Under the pieces are notes generated by a model. The model was not told the DNA's origin and ran no database searches. It saw only the letters and a list, made by a program, of their open reading frames with translations. A stretch of 64,000 bases of DNA from Apiospora phragmitis (lineage: Eukaryota; Ascomycota; Sordariomycetes; Amphisphaeriales; Apiosporaceae). Every line of letters starts with the position of its first letter. Position 1 is the first letter of the stretch. Where the stretch lies: contig JAQQWL010000003.1 of assembly GCA_038363925.1 (NCBI GenBank), positions 1,922,001 through 1,986,000 on the forward strand, in the 5' to 3' direction. Below are positions 1 through 12,800 of the stretch, piece after piece. The translations under genes and the position numbers were made by a program.

Positions 1-43
1 AAATTCGGTTGTTTAATAAATTCGGTTGTTTAATAAATTCGTT
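1..43. repeat. 17-bp tandem repeat
   Basis: Two exact copies of a 17-bp unit (aaattcggttgtttaat) at 1-17 and 18-34, followed by a partial third copy. It sits at the window edge, so the array may continue outside. Confidence 0.8.
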
Positions 44-99
44 TATAAAGTATATTAATTATTAATTCTTTATTATAAATTTAATGATTAAACTTTAAT

Positions 100-3000
100 C
101 TATCTAACTTTATAAAAAAATATATATAACGAGTTGCGACTTTTCGTTATTATTTTATTAATTTAACTACCTTTTAATTATATAACTTAATAAGTCGATT
201 TTAGTTTTAAATAATTTAATGAAATTTATTATATAAAGTATTAATTTATTAAGGATTCGCTCTTTTATATTATAGAAAGTTTTTATTTCTTTTATTTATT
301 AAAATAACCCGTTTTTTTTATTAAGTTTATTAAAAATTTCGTTAATTTATTAAATATAACTATAAAATTTAATAATAATTAGTTAACTTTATAAAGGATT
401 TAACCTTTATAGTGTTTATAAGCGTAAGTTGTTCTTTAATTATTAAAAATTTTAACTGTTTTATTCGAACTTTTTTTAAAGAATATTACGTATTTTATAA
501 ATAAAATTAGTCATTAATAAAATTTATTATTCGTTAAATTAATTAGTAAATTAGCGTTTTATAATATTTTATATTATTCTTTATTTTTAAATTAAATTAA
601 AATATTATTAAAATATATTATAATAAACTTATTAAAGTATTTATATAAAATATAATTAATTATATCTTAAAAACTTATTAATATATTAACGTAATCTACG
701 GTTTAATTAAATATATAGTTTAATTAAACACTTTTTAAGACCTTATATAATAAAATATAAATTTATTTAACCACTACGCTTAGAATTAATTAAAACTATT
801 TAAAATCGTTTTCGTTAAACGTTTTTATATTATTTTAATAGGTATAAGTATTATACCCGGGCTTTCCGCAGACTTTATAGCGTTATAAGCGCATTTTAAA
901 CGTTCTTATACGACTACTCTTTTAATGTGATTCGTTTTATAATTATTTATTAATATTTTTTAAGATTATAGGTCTTTTTTAGTTTATATATAAAGTGATT
1001 CTCTATTTTATAGCCGTTTTTTCTTCGTACGGCGGCGCCGGCTAAGTATTTTATTTACTTTTCGTAATACGGTTATTTTACTTTTTAAAAGAGCGAGCCG
1101 GTGTATAATTTATATTATATTTTTCGTAATTTAATTAAGTTTAATAAAAATAATATCGGCGAGCTATTTTAATATCGCGCGATTTAATTTTTAATACATT
1201 TAATTTAAAACTAAGCTTTAATTAAATTATTTAAAGTTTTTACTTCTTAAGGTATAAGTAAGCCGAAAGAGGTCGCTAAAAACCTTAGCGTTTATAGTTT
1301 TATATCTACTTATAAAATAATATGTTCCGGATTATACAGTATAAGTCTTACCTTTCGGAAACCTCTTTAAATATTTAAAATAGTAAAAGTCGCTTAGAAC
1401 GCTTTTAAAAACGTAGGTAAGAAGTCCTCCTTTAAGATGTAAATAATATACGCTTATATAAATCCCTTAATTTCTTTTTTATATAACCTTTTTAACGTAT
1501 AGAAATAGCCGATATTAAAATGTTAGAGCTTATATAACGAATAAGAAAGTATATAAAGTATAATAATCGAGTTCTTTTTATAATAAAGCTCGAAATTTAT
1601 TAAGTAATAGCTTTTATAGCCGTTAAAGATTAAGAGGTAATAAATACTTTTCGTAGGAGACTTTATATATTTATTAAAATATCGAATTTAGTCCTCGCTT
1701 TTTTCGTTCGTAGTTTAATTATTTTTAGTAACTGCGATTACTTAGTCTTTCGATAATAGGCTGTTTTCGTATGAGGAAAAAAGGTGCGTTTTCTTAATAA
1801 ATATAATATACGGAGGGATGGCGTAACCGTACGATCCGACGCTTTAGATAATTGTAACCTATTCCCGGTTCCTTTACTAAATTGCCTTAAGCTTCCCGTA
1901 TCGATCGGAGGTGGTTACGATTATTTCGGACGAGATTTAATTTATAAGAAAACCGGTCTCGTTAAAGTTATAGATATCTTTTTTTTAAATCCTATATTTA
2001 TAAATTATATTTTATACGAAAATAAATTACGCGCAATACGCATCGGGATCTTTATAAAAGACTTTTTAATAGTCGATTTTTTAATTAAAACGCGTCCGGA
2101 GGTCTAGTTATTATTATACAAAGCTAGTGGCCTAATTAATATCGACGCGTCTCGCGTTACGTTAATAAAGTAATCGATTCGTTATATCTTTAATATTATT
2201 TATTCGAGGCGGAAACGATTATAAATTTAAATCGATTATATATTATACGATTAATTATACTTTAGAATTCGTAACCTTTTATATTAGCGATTATATATCT
2301 CGTTATAAAATACCACCGCGATACTAGTAACGTAAGGTTATATAGGGGATATTATATATTCGTACTGCGGATCGTATACTTAATTTAAAGTTTTTTTAAA
2401 ACGTTTAAAGCGTTAATTATATATCGCTCTCTTTTTATTAACTTATTATTATAAGTAGTAGAAATATAAAAAATTATAAGAAAGTGTTTAATTAAACCGT
2501 GTATTTAATTAAACCATAAATTATATTAATTAAGTTTAACGCTATAACTTAATACTTTAAGTATTTATATTTATTATAAAATATAGTTTTTTATTACTTT
2601 TTTTTAATACTAATTAAGTTTTAATATATTAAAGAAGTAGTATATTAAAACGATTTTAATATATAATAGTTTATTTCGAAAATTATTACTTAAAAGTAAA
2701 GGCTATTAATTTTTAATACTAATTTCGTTATGTTTTTAATAATTAATATATATACGCTACTTAAGTTTTTCGTCTTTACTTTTTTATTAAATTAAAAAAG
2801 ATAAGGAAGTTTATTTACGACTTAAATAATAATATAACTTTTTCTCGAGGTATTTTATAATATATTATTTTAAGTTATATTTATATAAATCGATAGAAAA
2901 GGAGCTTGTTTTATTTTTTTAATAATATTATATACTTTAAATATTTTTTATTTATTAACGGTTTTTTTAAACCGTTATTTATTAATTTAACCTTTTCTTA

Positions 3001-4980
3001 ATTTATTTTTTAATTAGCTTTATAATTATTTACTTATAATTAAAGTACTTTTAAAATTATATCGTATTTTATAACGTTTGTGATATTATACGTAATTTAT
3101 TTATATCGTTTTTTAATATTAATCGAAAGGTTCGCGATTTGTTTTAAACTTTTTTTATTTTTATGAATTATAAATCCTTTATCGACGGTTTTAAATTAAT
3201 ATAGAGTGTTTTTCTTTTTTATTCGAACTTAAAAAAGTTAAAGATTTATAATAAAATATAGTTTATTTACGCTTTATTATTAAGTAACACTTTAATATAA
3301 ACTCTTTCTACGTTTATTATTAATATAATATATTAATAAATATTTTAATTATTTATTATTTAATATAAGGACCTTTTTAAATTCGTTTAATTTCTTTTAT
3401 CTTTAACGGCGTCTTTTCCGGGCTAATTTCTTTAAATAAGTAATAAAATTTTATAATTAAACGTTATATCGTTATTATTTTTCTCTTTTTTTTTAATAAA
3501 ATACTACTTAATATATTAGTAAAGTTATTTTTATACCCTTTTTTATAAAAAGTATTAGCTTTAATATATAAAATTCTAGTATATTAAGTTTATAAAAGAT
3601 TATAATTACTTTATAAAATTTTAATTATAAGAAAGGTTTTTATTAAGTACATATTTTAAAAAAATTAAGCGGTTTCCTTTAAACGTTTATAGATTAACGA
3701 TTTCTTAAGTGTTTTTAAAGTATTAACCTTTAAAATGCTTTTTTTAATCTCGTTTTTTAAATAATATTAACGTGATTATAATAAATCTTTTTATATTAAT
3801 ACGTATACTCGTTATTTATTTAATAAAGAATTTTCGTTTTTTTAATTATATAGTTAATATATAAACACGAAATAAATTATTTATTAATATATTAAAAAAA
3901 GTACTCGTTCTTAAGACTTTTTATAAAGTATTTAATATAAACGTAATATATATATAATATTTATAAAAAAGTAATATAAATATCCTTTATAAATAAAACG
4001 CGAAACTTATTATTTATTATATAATTCTTAATAACTTTTTAATTAATTCTCGCTATAATAAATATTTAACGTAGGTATTTCTAATTTAAGTAAAAAATAC
4101 CCGAGATAATTAATTATTCGTTAATCTTTAAATTTAGAAGCTTAGCGACTTTATTTATAAGCTATAAGTTATCTTTATTAATTAGTCGTATTTTTATTAT
4201 CGCCGGGGTTATTATATATTAATATAAATTCTTTATATATTATCGTAACGTTTTAATTATAGCGTTTTTTAAATTTAAGAGCTTTAACGAATTATTTAAT
4301 ACCTTTCTTATTTATTAAATATATAATATACTTATTATCGTAATAAGCTATTTAAAATAAGTTATTATAATCGATTATAGCCCTATTTCTTTTATTTATT
4401 ATTATAAAGGTATTCCTCTTTTAAGTAACGTTAATATATTATTTATTAAATATTTTTTAAAAATGCTTTTTTAAGGATTAATACTTTTAAATATAATAGT
4501 TTTATTTTTAATAATTATAACAAATAACGTTCCCTTATTTATTATATATATTATATTTAGTATTATTAAAATAAAAAAGCTTATTATAATAATAATGTAT
4601 AATAATACTTTTTAATTATATATATAAACGTTTCGTATTAGTTTAAATTCGATTATTTTATCGTTATTATTCGCTTTATTTTCCGTGGTATCGTTTATTT
4701 AAGCGTATATTAATCTTAATTATAAACTTTATATATATATATAGTATTAAAGGTATTAAGCCGGCTTAATTTATTTTTAATTTCCTCTTTTAATCTTTAA
4801 TAATATATTATAATTTTCTTAACCTTAAAATATTTTAATTAAGTTATAACGTATTATTATTATAAGTAATAATAATTTTTAATACTTATTTAAATATTAA
4901 AGATATATTAAAAAATAATAAGGTTATAAATTAGTTTAAGTTTTTAATCTTAATTATATTTTAACTATTATTAATGTAAT
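100..4980 (-). mobile_element. Ty3/gypsy retrotransposon relic C1 (5' part of window)
   Basis: Minus-strand reading of 120-300 gives, through RIP stops, a sequence of the RT/RNase H type (a frame resembling PFK-x-x-x-D-x-SDYAIG-x-QL-x-QR). Minus-strand reading around 3,000-3,300 gives a retroviral-type aspartic protease end followed by an I-I-L-G-x-x-W-L-Q-x-N-N-x-x-x-D-W-K segment typical of fungal gypsy pol. The order on the minus strand is gag (about 4.7-3.7 kb), protease, RT, RNase H, running off the window. A second copy (C2) matches it in blocks (for example 2,740-2,950 with 17,027-17,230, and 4,300-4,500 with 19,500-19,700). A Fot1-type element (B1) lies inside it. Fully degenerate. 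Element boundaries are approximate; the Ty3/gypsy class is inferred from these short frames. Confidence 0.6.
800..2300 (-). mobile_element. Fot1/pogo-type transposon, subfamily B, copy 1 (truncated)
   Basis: Aligns base by base (opposite orientation) to copy B2 and (same orientation) to copy B3, for example the shared ttatacccgggct block at about 851. Transposase would read on the minus strand. Both terminal inverted repeats are missing or unrecognisable, so the copy is truncated, and limits are approximate. The 107-codon open frame at 1784-2107 on the plus strand is merely antisense to this transposase. Confidence 0.75.
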
Positions 4981-5000
4981 TATTAAAGTAAATAAAATTA

Positions 5001-5730
5001 ATATACTTTATTATTAAGTCAGTTATATTAATAAGTTAGCCACTTTTTTTCGATTTACGTAATTAAAGTTTAATAAGTAATATCTTTATAACCACAATGC
5101 CGACTTAATCGAAAAAAGATCGTATCGTTTCAATAATTCAAGGGACGCGAGAAGGTTCGAATCGAATTAGTTAAAAAGCTGCTGCGAAAGTATACGACGT
5201 CCCCCGAGCTACTCTAGGCGACCTACTCCGAGATACCGAGCCTTAACGCAAAATCCGATAATTATTATATAAATTTAATTTAATTAAAAAAGAAATACTT
5301 CGTAATTATATAATTAATTTAAATATTTAAAGAATACTTCTTAATATTAATATTATGAGAAATATAACTAATTTTTTCTTAAAGTCGCGTGGCGCCGACC
5401 GCGTTAGTAAATACTAAGTTAAACGCTTTATAGACTATAACCTAGACTTTAAAACTCGAATAGATTATCGATATAATTATTAAAAGGCTTTTTATAAAGA
5501 TATAAATATTATTTTTAACTAGTTCGTATTAATTATAAATATTAAAACTAGATATATTATTTTAAATAAAGGTATATAAAAATTTAATAAAACCGGCTTT
5601 ATATTAAATATAATCGAGTTAATACTTATCGTAATACGCGCCGATTATTATAAAAAAATGAAACTAGTTTAATTTAATAATTAAAAATAATTATTAATTT
5701 ATAAAGCTAATATCTTACTTTCGAAATTTA
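5001..5730 (+). mobile_element. Fot1/pogo-type transposon, subfamily A, copy 1 (5' fragment)
   Basis: Begins with a decayed version of the subfamily A inverted repeat and then ATG at 5097. The frame MPT*SKKDRIVSIIQGTREG, followed by a helix-turn-helix-like segment K-A-A-A-K-V-Y-D-V-P-R-A-T-L, is the N-terminus of a pogo-family transposase; the stop replaces a glutamine codon (CAA to TAA). This is the best preserved N-terminus of the family in the window. Similarity to the other A copies is lost near 5,730, so the copy is truncated. Confidence 0.75.
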
Positions 5731-5734
5731 ACCT

Positions 5735-6319
5735 TACTATTATTTATTAAAGCATTAATCCGACGATTAAATTATTAAAAAAAAGTCCTACTCGAGATTA
5801 AAACTATATTTATATAATACTAAAACGAAAACTTAATATTACTACGATATATTTAAACTAAGAAAATAGATCTAAAGGTTTTATAAAATAGATAATCACT
5901 TTAACTTTTTTAACGAGACATAAAACCACTTATATTAAAAGGATAGCTTTATTTATTATTATAATAAAACTTATATTTTTAAATAATATTATAATACGTT
6001 TATTAACGAATTTTATAAACACCTTAAATATAAATATTAAAATATATTTAAAACTTAAAAATAAATTATTATATAATTTAATTATAAAAACTTTAAATTA
6101 ACCGTAATTAAAGTAATTAATAAATATAACCTTTAAAATAAAGTTAAAGCCGTTAAATATTAATTATATAAAGAATTAAAACTAATTTTATTATTAAATA
6201 AAGTATGAAAAATAATTATATTTAAGTTCGTTATTAAACTGTTTTTATTAAAAAAACACTTAATTAATATTACTTATAATAATATTATAAAAATTATAAA
6301 TAAACTTATAAAATATATA
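5735..6319. other. Unassigned RIP-degraded sequence
   Basis: Lies between A copy 1 and A copy 2. A plus-strand frame starting near 5,750 (I-N-P-T-I-K-L-L-K-K-S-P-T-R-D) suggests a different transposon's coding sequence, but I could not assign a family. No host gene seen. Confidence 0.35.
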
Positions 6320-6321
6320 TA

Positions 6322-8109
6322 ACGTGATTTATTACTATATTAACTATATTATTAAGTGGGCCACTTTTTTTTTCTAACCTATATAATTAAACTTTAATAC
6401 GTAATATCTTTATAACTATAATATCGATTTAATCGAAAAAAGATTATATCGTTTTAATACTTTAAGCGACGCGAGAAGGTTCGAATCGAATTAATTAAAG
6501 AACTATTACGAAAGTTTATAACGTCCCTCGAACTATTTTAAGTAACCGACTCCGTGGTACTAAACCTCGACTCGAAATTCGATAATTATTATATAAATTA
6601 AATTTAATTAAAAAAGAGGTGTTCCATAATTATATAATTAATTTATATATTTAAAGAAAACTTTTTAAAAATAATATTATAAGAAATATAGTTAATTTTT
6701 TTTAAAGTTACGCTGTAGCGACCGCGTTAATAAGTATTTAATTAAACGTTTTATTAACCGTAACCTAGACTTTAAAACTCGAATAATCCGTCGATATAAC
6801 TATAAACGGGCTTTTTACGAAAATATAAGTGTTATTTTTAGCTAGTTTATACTAGTCGTAAATATTAAAACTAAATACGATATTTTAAATAAAAATATAT
6901 AAAACTTTAACGAAACTAGCTTTATAATAAATATAATCGAGTTAATATTTATCGTAATATACGCCGATTATTATAAGAAGGCGATATTAGTTTAGCTTAT
7001 TAATCGATAATAATTAACGGCTATTAAATATATTAATTTATAAGGCTAATATATGCCGCCGTTTTTAATTATTCAAAAACTAATATTACTTTATAAACTA
7101 GTTTTATAAATAAGACTTATTAAGTAATAAAGTAATTAAACGACTTTTAACGGTTAAATTAATAACGAAATAAGCTTAAACTAGATTCGTTATTTTAATA
7201 AATATATTAAAGCGCGGGCGAAAGGCTTTTATCGCCTTTAATTTTAAACGGTTATAAAAGCTATATTTTAACCGACTTTAAGATACCTCTTTATTTCTTT
7301 TACCCTTTCTAGCCTATAAATATAATATTTTAATCGTTATTAAAGCGTATTTATTTAAAAAAGATCGAGCTATTTATTAAAGCGTTAATAAATTATATTA
7401 TAAAGTTAAAGTGTTTTATTATTTTTATAAAAAATAGTATTAAATTTAGATTTAGCGTATTTAGTTTAATATTTTATTACTTAAACGAAATAATTAATAA
7501 GTTAAATATGCGTTTTCGAACGCTTATACTTAGCTCGTCGCGTTTAAAAACGATTAGTATTTATAATTTTTAAATACCGTTTAACTTTTAATAAACGATT
7601 AGATACTTTATTTTTATTAAATATAAGGTCTTTATTTATTAAAAAGCTTTTTAAAATTAATTTTAAATATAATAAACTAAATAATAAAAGGTATATATAT
7701 AATAATAATATATAACATAACTTTTATAAAGGATTAGATATATATTTTATAAGAGGTTAACTTAATACTTTTTAAATATCGGAGAGTTAGAAAATCGCGC
7801 GTCTAGCTTAGAGGAGCCCTTATTATATAGGGATTTTAAGAGTTATAGGATAAGAAAATAAAAAGAAAGCGTTTAGCGATTAATAAATATAGAACAAAGG
7901 GTTCGTTAAAACGAAAGGTAATTAATAAAAGGCGCTATAGTATTTACGGCGAAATAGGTTATAATACGCGAATATATAAAAAATATATAAGATTAAATAG
8001 CGAATAAAATAAAGAGTAATTTTAATTAATTTAAAATATTAAGGTTAAATTAATTTATATAAAAGTGGTGAGATATAAAAAGAGTGGCCGACTTAGTAAT
8101 AAACCACGT
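6322..8109 (+). mobile_element. Fot1/pogo-type transposon, subfamily A, copy 2 (end to end)
   Basis: 1,788 bp, flanked by TA target duplications at 6320-6321 and 8110-8111. The left end starts ACGTGATTTATTA, the right end finishes in TAATAAACCACGT. The right terminal repeat is shorter than in copies 3 and 4 by one internal sub-repeat of about 18 bp. Transposase on the plus strand starts near 6,420 but is full of RIP stops. Confidence 0.85.
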
Positions 8110-8111
8110 TA

Positions 8112-8377
8112 CTTTTTATTATATAAAAAGTTTAATAATATTAACGATTTAGTTTATACGTTTTTTTATATTATTATTAATTAATATAGGCTATTAATAA
8201 CGATTTGTTTAATTAAATTAAACTATTTATTACTAAGTTTTAAAAATTACTTATAATATAATTCGGGGTTAAATATAAGCTATTTATAACTTATTATTTT
8301 TAATTAAATAAATAAACTACGCGAATAAATTAAACCTTAAAATAATACCTATATTATTATATTAATTATAAATAAAA
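8112..8377. other. Spacer between A copies 2 and 3
   Basis: RIP-degraded AT-rich sequence; nothing recognised. Confidence 0.5.
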
Positions 8378-8379
8378 TA

Positions 8380-10231
8380 AAGTGGTTTATTATTAAGTCG
8401 ACTATATTATTAAATCGGCCACTCTTTTTTTTTAATTTATATATTTTAACTTTAATACGTGATATCTTTATAACTATAATACCGCTTTAATTTAAAAAAG
8501 ATAGTATTATTTTAATAATTTAAGCGACGCGAGAAGGTCTAAATCGAATTAGTTAAAAAGCTGCTACGAAAGTATACGATATCCCTCGAACTATTTTAAA
8601 CGACCGATTTCGCGGTACCGAACCTCGACGCGAAATTTAATCTTTATAATATAAATTAAATTCAATTAAAAAAGAAGGGCTTCGTAATTATATAATTAAT
8701 TTAAATACCCGAGGAATATTTTTTAATATTAATATTATAAAAGATATAACTATTTTTTTTTAAAGTTACACGGCGGCGACCGCGTCGGTAAGTATTAAAT
8801 TAAACGCTTTATTAACTATAACCTAGACTTTAAGACTTAAATAAGCTATTAATATAAGTATTAAAAGGCTTTTTATAAAAATATAGGTATTATTTTCGGT
8901 TAGTTCGCGCTAGTTATAAATATTAAAACTAAATACGGTATTTTAAACGAAAATATATAGAATTTTAACAAAACCGGCTTTATAATAGGTATAATCGGGT
9001 TAATATTCGTCATAATACACGCCGATCGTAATAAAAAAGCGAAGTCGGTTTAGTTTAATAATTAAAAATAATTACCGGTTATTAAATATATTAATTCGTA
9101 AAACTAGTATATTTTACCGTTTTTAATCATTTAAAACTAATATTACTTTATAAACTAGTTTTATAAATATAACCTATTAAGCGATTAAATAATTAAACTA
9201 ACTTTTAACGGCTAAATTAATAACGAGACGATTTTAGACTAGATTTAGCACTTCGATAAGTATATTAAAGCGCGAACTAAAGGCTTTTACTACCTCTTAA
9301 TCTTAAACGGTTACGAAAGCTATTTTAGGCGAATTTAAAAAATATTATAAAAATAACGATATTATTACGTTTAATATACCTCTTTAATTTTCTTATTTAT
9401 TCTAACCTTTAGATATAGTAATTTATTCGCCATTAAAGCGTACTTATTCGAAAAAAAAATCGAGCTATTAATTAAGGCGTCGATAAATTATATTACGAAG
9501 TTAGAGTTCTTTACCGCTTTTAAAGCTATATATTTTACTATTTTTTAAAAAAAACAATATTAAATCTAAAGTTAATATATCTAGTTTAATACCTTATTAC
9601 TTAAACAAAGTAATTAATAAATTAATTATACGTTTTTAAACGTTTATACCTAGCTAGTTGCGTCTAGGGACGCTAATATTTACTACCTTTAAACGTTTTT
9701 AACCCTTAATAAACGACTAGACACTTTACTTTTATTAAAAGTAAATTTTTTATTTATTAAATTAGCTTTTTAATATCAATTTTAAGTATTATAAACTAAA
9801 AAAAAAAAAACATATATAAAATAACTTTTATAAAAAATTAGATACGTATTTTATAAAAGGTTAATTTAATACTTTTTAAGCGTTAAAGAGTTAAAAAATC
9901 GCGCGTCTAATTTAAAAGAGCCCTTATTATATAAGAATATTAAAAGCTATAAAACGAGAAGGTAAACAGGAAGCGTCTAGCGACTAATAAATACGGAATA
10001 AGGGGTTCGTTAAAATAAAGGGCGACCGGTAGAAGGCGCTATGATATTTATGGCGAAATAGGTTATAAGACGTGAATATGTAAAAAAAATTATAAAATTA
10101 AATAACGAATCGAATAAAGAGTAGTTTTAATTAATTTAAAGTATTAAGGTTAAATTAATTTATATAAAAGTAATAAAATATAAAAAAAGTAGCCGACTTA
10201 ATAATATAATTAACTTATTAATAAACCACCT
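8380..10231 (+). mobile_element. Fot1/pogo-type transposon, subfamily A, copy 3 (end to end)
   Basis: 1,852 bp between TA duplications at 8378-8379 and 10232-10233. Terminal inverted repeats of about 50 bp can be aligned: the left starts AAGTGGTTTATTATTAAGTC, and the right, reversed, starts AGGTGGTTTATTAATAAGTT. Each contains two tandem copies of a unit close to TTATTAAGTCGGC. The plus-strand transposase relic includes the motif F-x-E-T-G-F (near 8,955) that normally carries the first catalytic aspartate of pogo DDE enzymes; here the Asp codon reads AAC, consistent with a RIP G-to-A change. Not functional. Confidence 0.88.
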
Positions 10232-10233
10232 TA

Positions 10234-11479
10234 ACTAAGTTTTATTATTACTTATAACGTAGTTCGCTTATGATAATATAAATAATAAAACTACTCGTAT
10301 TTTATTATTTCGAGTAAATTATAAGTATAATTTAAAGTTATTAAAAAATCTTTAAAAAGAAAAATAGTATTAATCGTAATTATTTAAATCGAAAAAACCT
10401 TTAAATTAATTTATAATAAAACCTTACCTTTTTTAATAACGAATAAAGTAATACCCCGACTATATTAAACTAAAAGAATTAATTATAAAAAAGAGAGAAA
10501 AAGTTTACCTTTTATAACGAAATATTAAAATGAAATAATTAAGCGAAAAATTAAACTTTAAAAAAATTCCAAGTATTTAAAATTATAAAAGTTATTTAAA
10601 AACTATTTATCGCTTATTATTATCTAAAATAATACGAATATACTTTATATTTTATTATTAAAACTAGACTTTAAAATCGAAATAAATTAATACAATTATA
10701 AAGTTAAGAAAATTTCCTATAAATAAAAAATAAAACGAGGCTATTAATATTTCGTTTAATAAAAAAGTTATATATTAAAAAATAATATATAAGAACTTAA
10801 TAAATACTTAATAAATACTTAGTAAATACTTAATAAATATTATTAAGGCCTTTCGAATATTTAAAGTATAATAACCGGTAAATTAAAAAGGTTTAAAAGA
10901 AATAAAATCCGTAGCTTTTTAATTTATTACGTTAAAATCTTTATTTATTTAAACGACTATTATAGCCTTAAACTTTTAACGCTTTTACTTTAATTAATTT
11001 AAAAAATAAAGGCTATAACGTATTAATTTTATACTTTAGAAATGAGTTATTTATTTTTATTTTTATATATAAATTAAGCGAGTAATAAATTCGTTTATTT
11101 TTTTAATAACGTTTTTATAACTTAAAAAACAGCTCTTTAATTAAGGCTTTTTTACGCTTTTAATAATAATACTCTTTTTAAATCTATTATAGAAAATAAA
11201 GAGGAACTCTTAATTTATTATAAAATTAATTAATAAAAATATACTTTTAATACTTCGCGCTGTCTTTTATTATTATATATTCTTACCCCTTAAAAGCGTA
11301 GCGAGAACACGGTATAACTTTAAAACTAAAATCGTTAAAAAAAAGTCGTAATAGCGAGCTATAAAACTTTTAACTTTAAAGTAAGACTTTTTAATATAAT
11401 TAAATATTTTAATAAGTATATATTATTAAAAAAATAAAAATAAAAGAAGCCTATAAAAAACTCTATATAGCGGTATATT
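10234..11479. other. Unassigned RIP-degraded interval
   Basis: No gene. The only visible structure is the short tandem array at 10,796-10,839 listed separately. Confidence 0.5.
10796..10839. repeat. 11-bp tandem repeat, four units
   Basis: Unit cttaataaata repeated four times, the third with one A-to-G difference. Confidence 0.8.
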
Positions 11480-12080
11480 ATAATGAACGTTATTTAACTT
11501 TTTTAAAAAAAACCTATTAAAACGTATTTAGGTTTATATTAATAATATAAGAAAGTATTTAAACGTACGATAAAAAAACGCTTTATTAATATAATAAATA
11601 AATATAATTAAATAAAAGTATTTATATAATAAGCTTTTTAAAAGTTATATATTTTATTAATATATTAAATTAATATTTAAATTAATTACTAAATAAATAA
11701 GTATTTAAATAAAATATATAAAGAATTATTTATTAATATATATATTTAAATTTATTTTAATCTCGTTAATTTAACTTTACTTAATATTATTTAACTTATT
11801 CCTCGTAATTATTTTTAAATATTATTAAACCGTTTAATTAGTTTTTATTAAACGCTTTATTACGTGACTTATTATTTATTATTATTATTTTTAAGCGTAT
11901 TTAGTTTATTATTAAATGAGGTAATATTATTATAATTATTTTTTATTATTAAAATCTATTTAAGTTTATATTAATATAATTAATTAATTTATAATATTAT
12001 AATTATTAATTAAAGTATTCTAAATTCGTATTAATAAATAAGGATTTTAATTATATAATTTAATTAAGTTATAATATTAT
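11480..12080 (-). repeat. Probable degenerate 3' LTR of relic C2
   Basis: About 600 bp that aligns in the same orientation with 22,810-23,445, for example the shared block taagcgtat...tattattaa and the end segment attcgtatta...aagttataatat. Spacing and position at the two edges of the gypsy relic fit an LTR pair. RIP has erased the TG...CA ends, so limits are approximate. Confidence 0.5.
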
Positions 12081-12339
12081 TCTCTTTTTTTAATTACTTT
12101 AGTTTTAAAGCGTTAAATTATATAAATATTTTAACCGCTTATTATAATAACTTATAATAAATTTTCTTTTTTTATTACTTTTATTATAATATATACCTAT
12201 TATAAATGATCGTATTAAAAAACGTTATGCGCTTAAAAATTGAAAGAATTCTATAGCGCGTCGCCACGACTTTGTCGCCGCTTTTAACGATTTTAGTTTC
12301 GAAATTATACCGTGCTCTCGTTATGCCTTTAAGGGGTAA

Positions 12340-12800
12340 AAATACGTAATAATTAAAAGCTCGTCGAAGTGTTAAAAGTGTACGCGAGCTGCTTGTTTTT
12401 ATAACGGCGCGGGGGTCCCTTTATATTCCTTTTAGCTTACTCCGGAGGAATATCGCCGTTTAACTCGAGAGGAGGTAATAGTCGAGGAGCGGTTTTTAAA
12501 ACTACAGCGGCGTTATTAAGACGAGATGAATAAGGCTATCGCTCGCCTTATTTATTTCTATAAGTAAAAGGAGATGGCCCGGACTTAAGGGGTTAAGTTA
12601 ATGTAGCGCGGTTTTTGCTCCCTAAATAAGTTAAAAGAGTAGGAATGTTAAAAGTCCGAGGCCGTTTTAACCGTTTAAGCGTGCGGTGCTTTCGAGGTTA
12701 TTAATTAAAACGCTATTAAATCTTTTTTTAAGTTTAAGGTGCTTACCGCCCCTTAAACGCGTCTAGTTCTTCCGGGGCGTTCGTTAAATATTTCTTAAGT
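12340..12800 (+). pseudogene. RIP-damaged ORF with Cys motif and helical region inside C2
   Basis: A less degraded island. On the plus strand, in frame from 12,361, one reads S-S-K-C-x-K-C-T-R-A-A, then N-G-A-G-V-P-L-Y-S-F, then a charged, probably coiled-coil stretch (LTPEEYRRLTREEVIVEERF and following), interrupted only by TAA/TAG at positions where CAA/CAG would fit. It is antisense to the gypsy genes, between the integrase region and the presumed 3' LTR. It resembles the Cys-motif plus coiled-coil hypothetical proteins associated with fungal repeats; I cannot assign a function. It could also be an independent insertion. Confidence 0.45.

Noticed and set aside
1784..2107. 107-codon open frame on the plus strand in the AT-rich block
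   Set aside because: It is the antisense of the subfamily B transposase region; the matching part of copy B3 has no such frame.
10796..10839. CRISPR-like array
   Set aside because: Units are head-to-tail 11-mers without spacers, in a eukaryotic genome.
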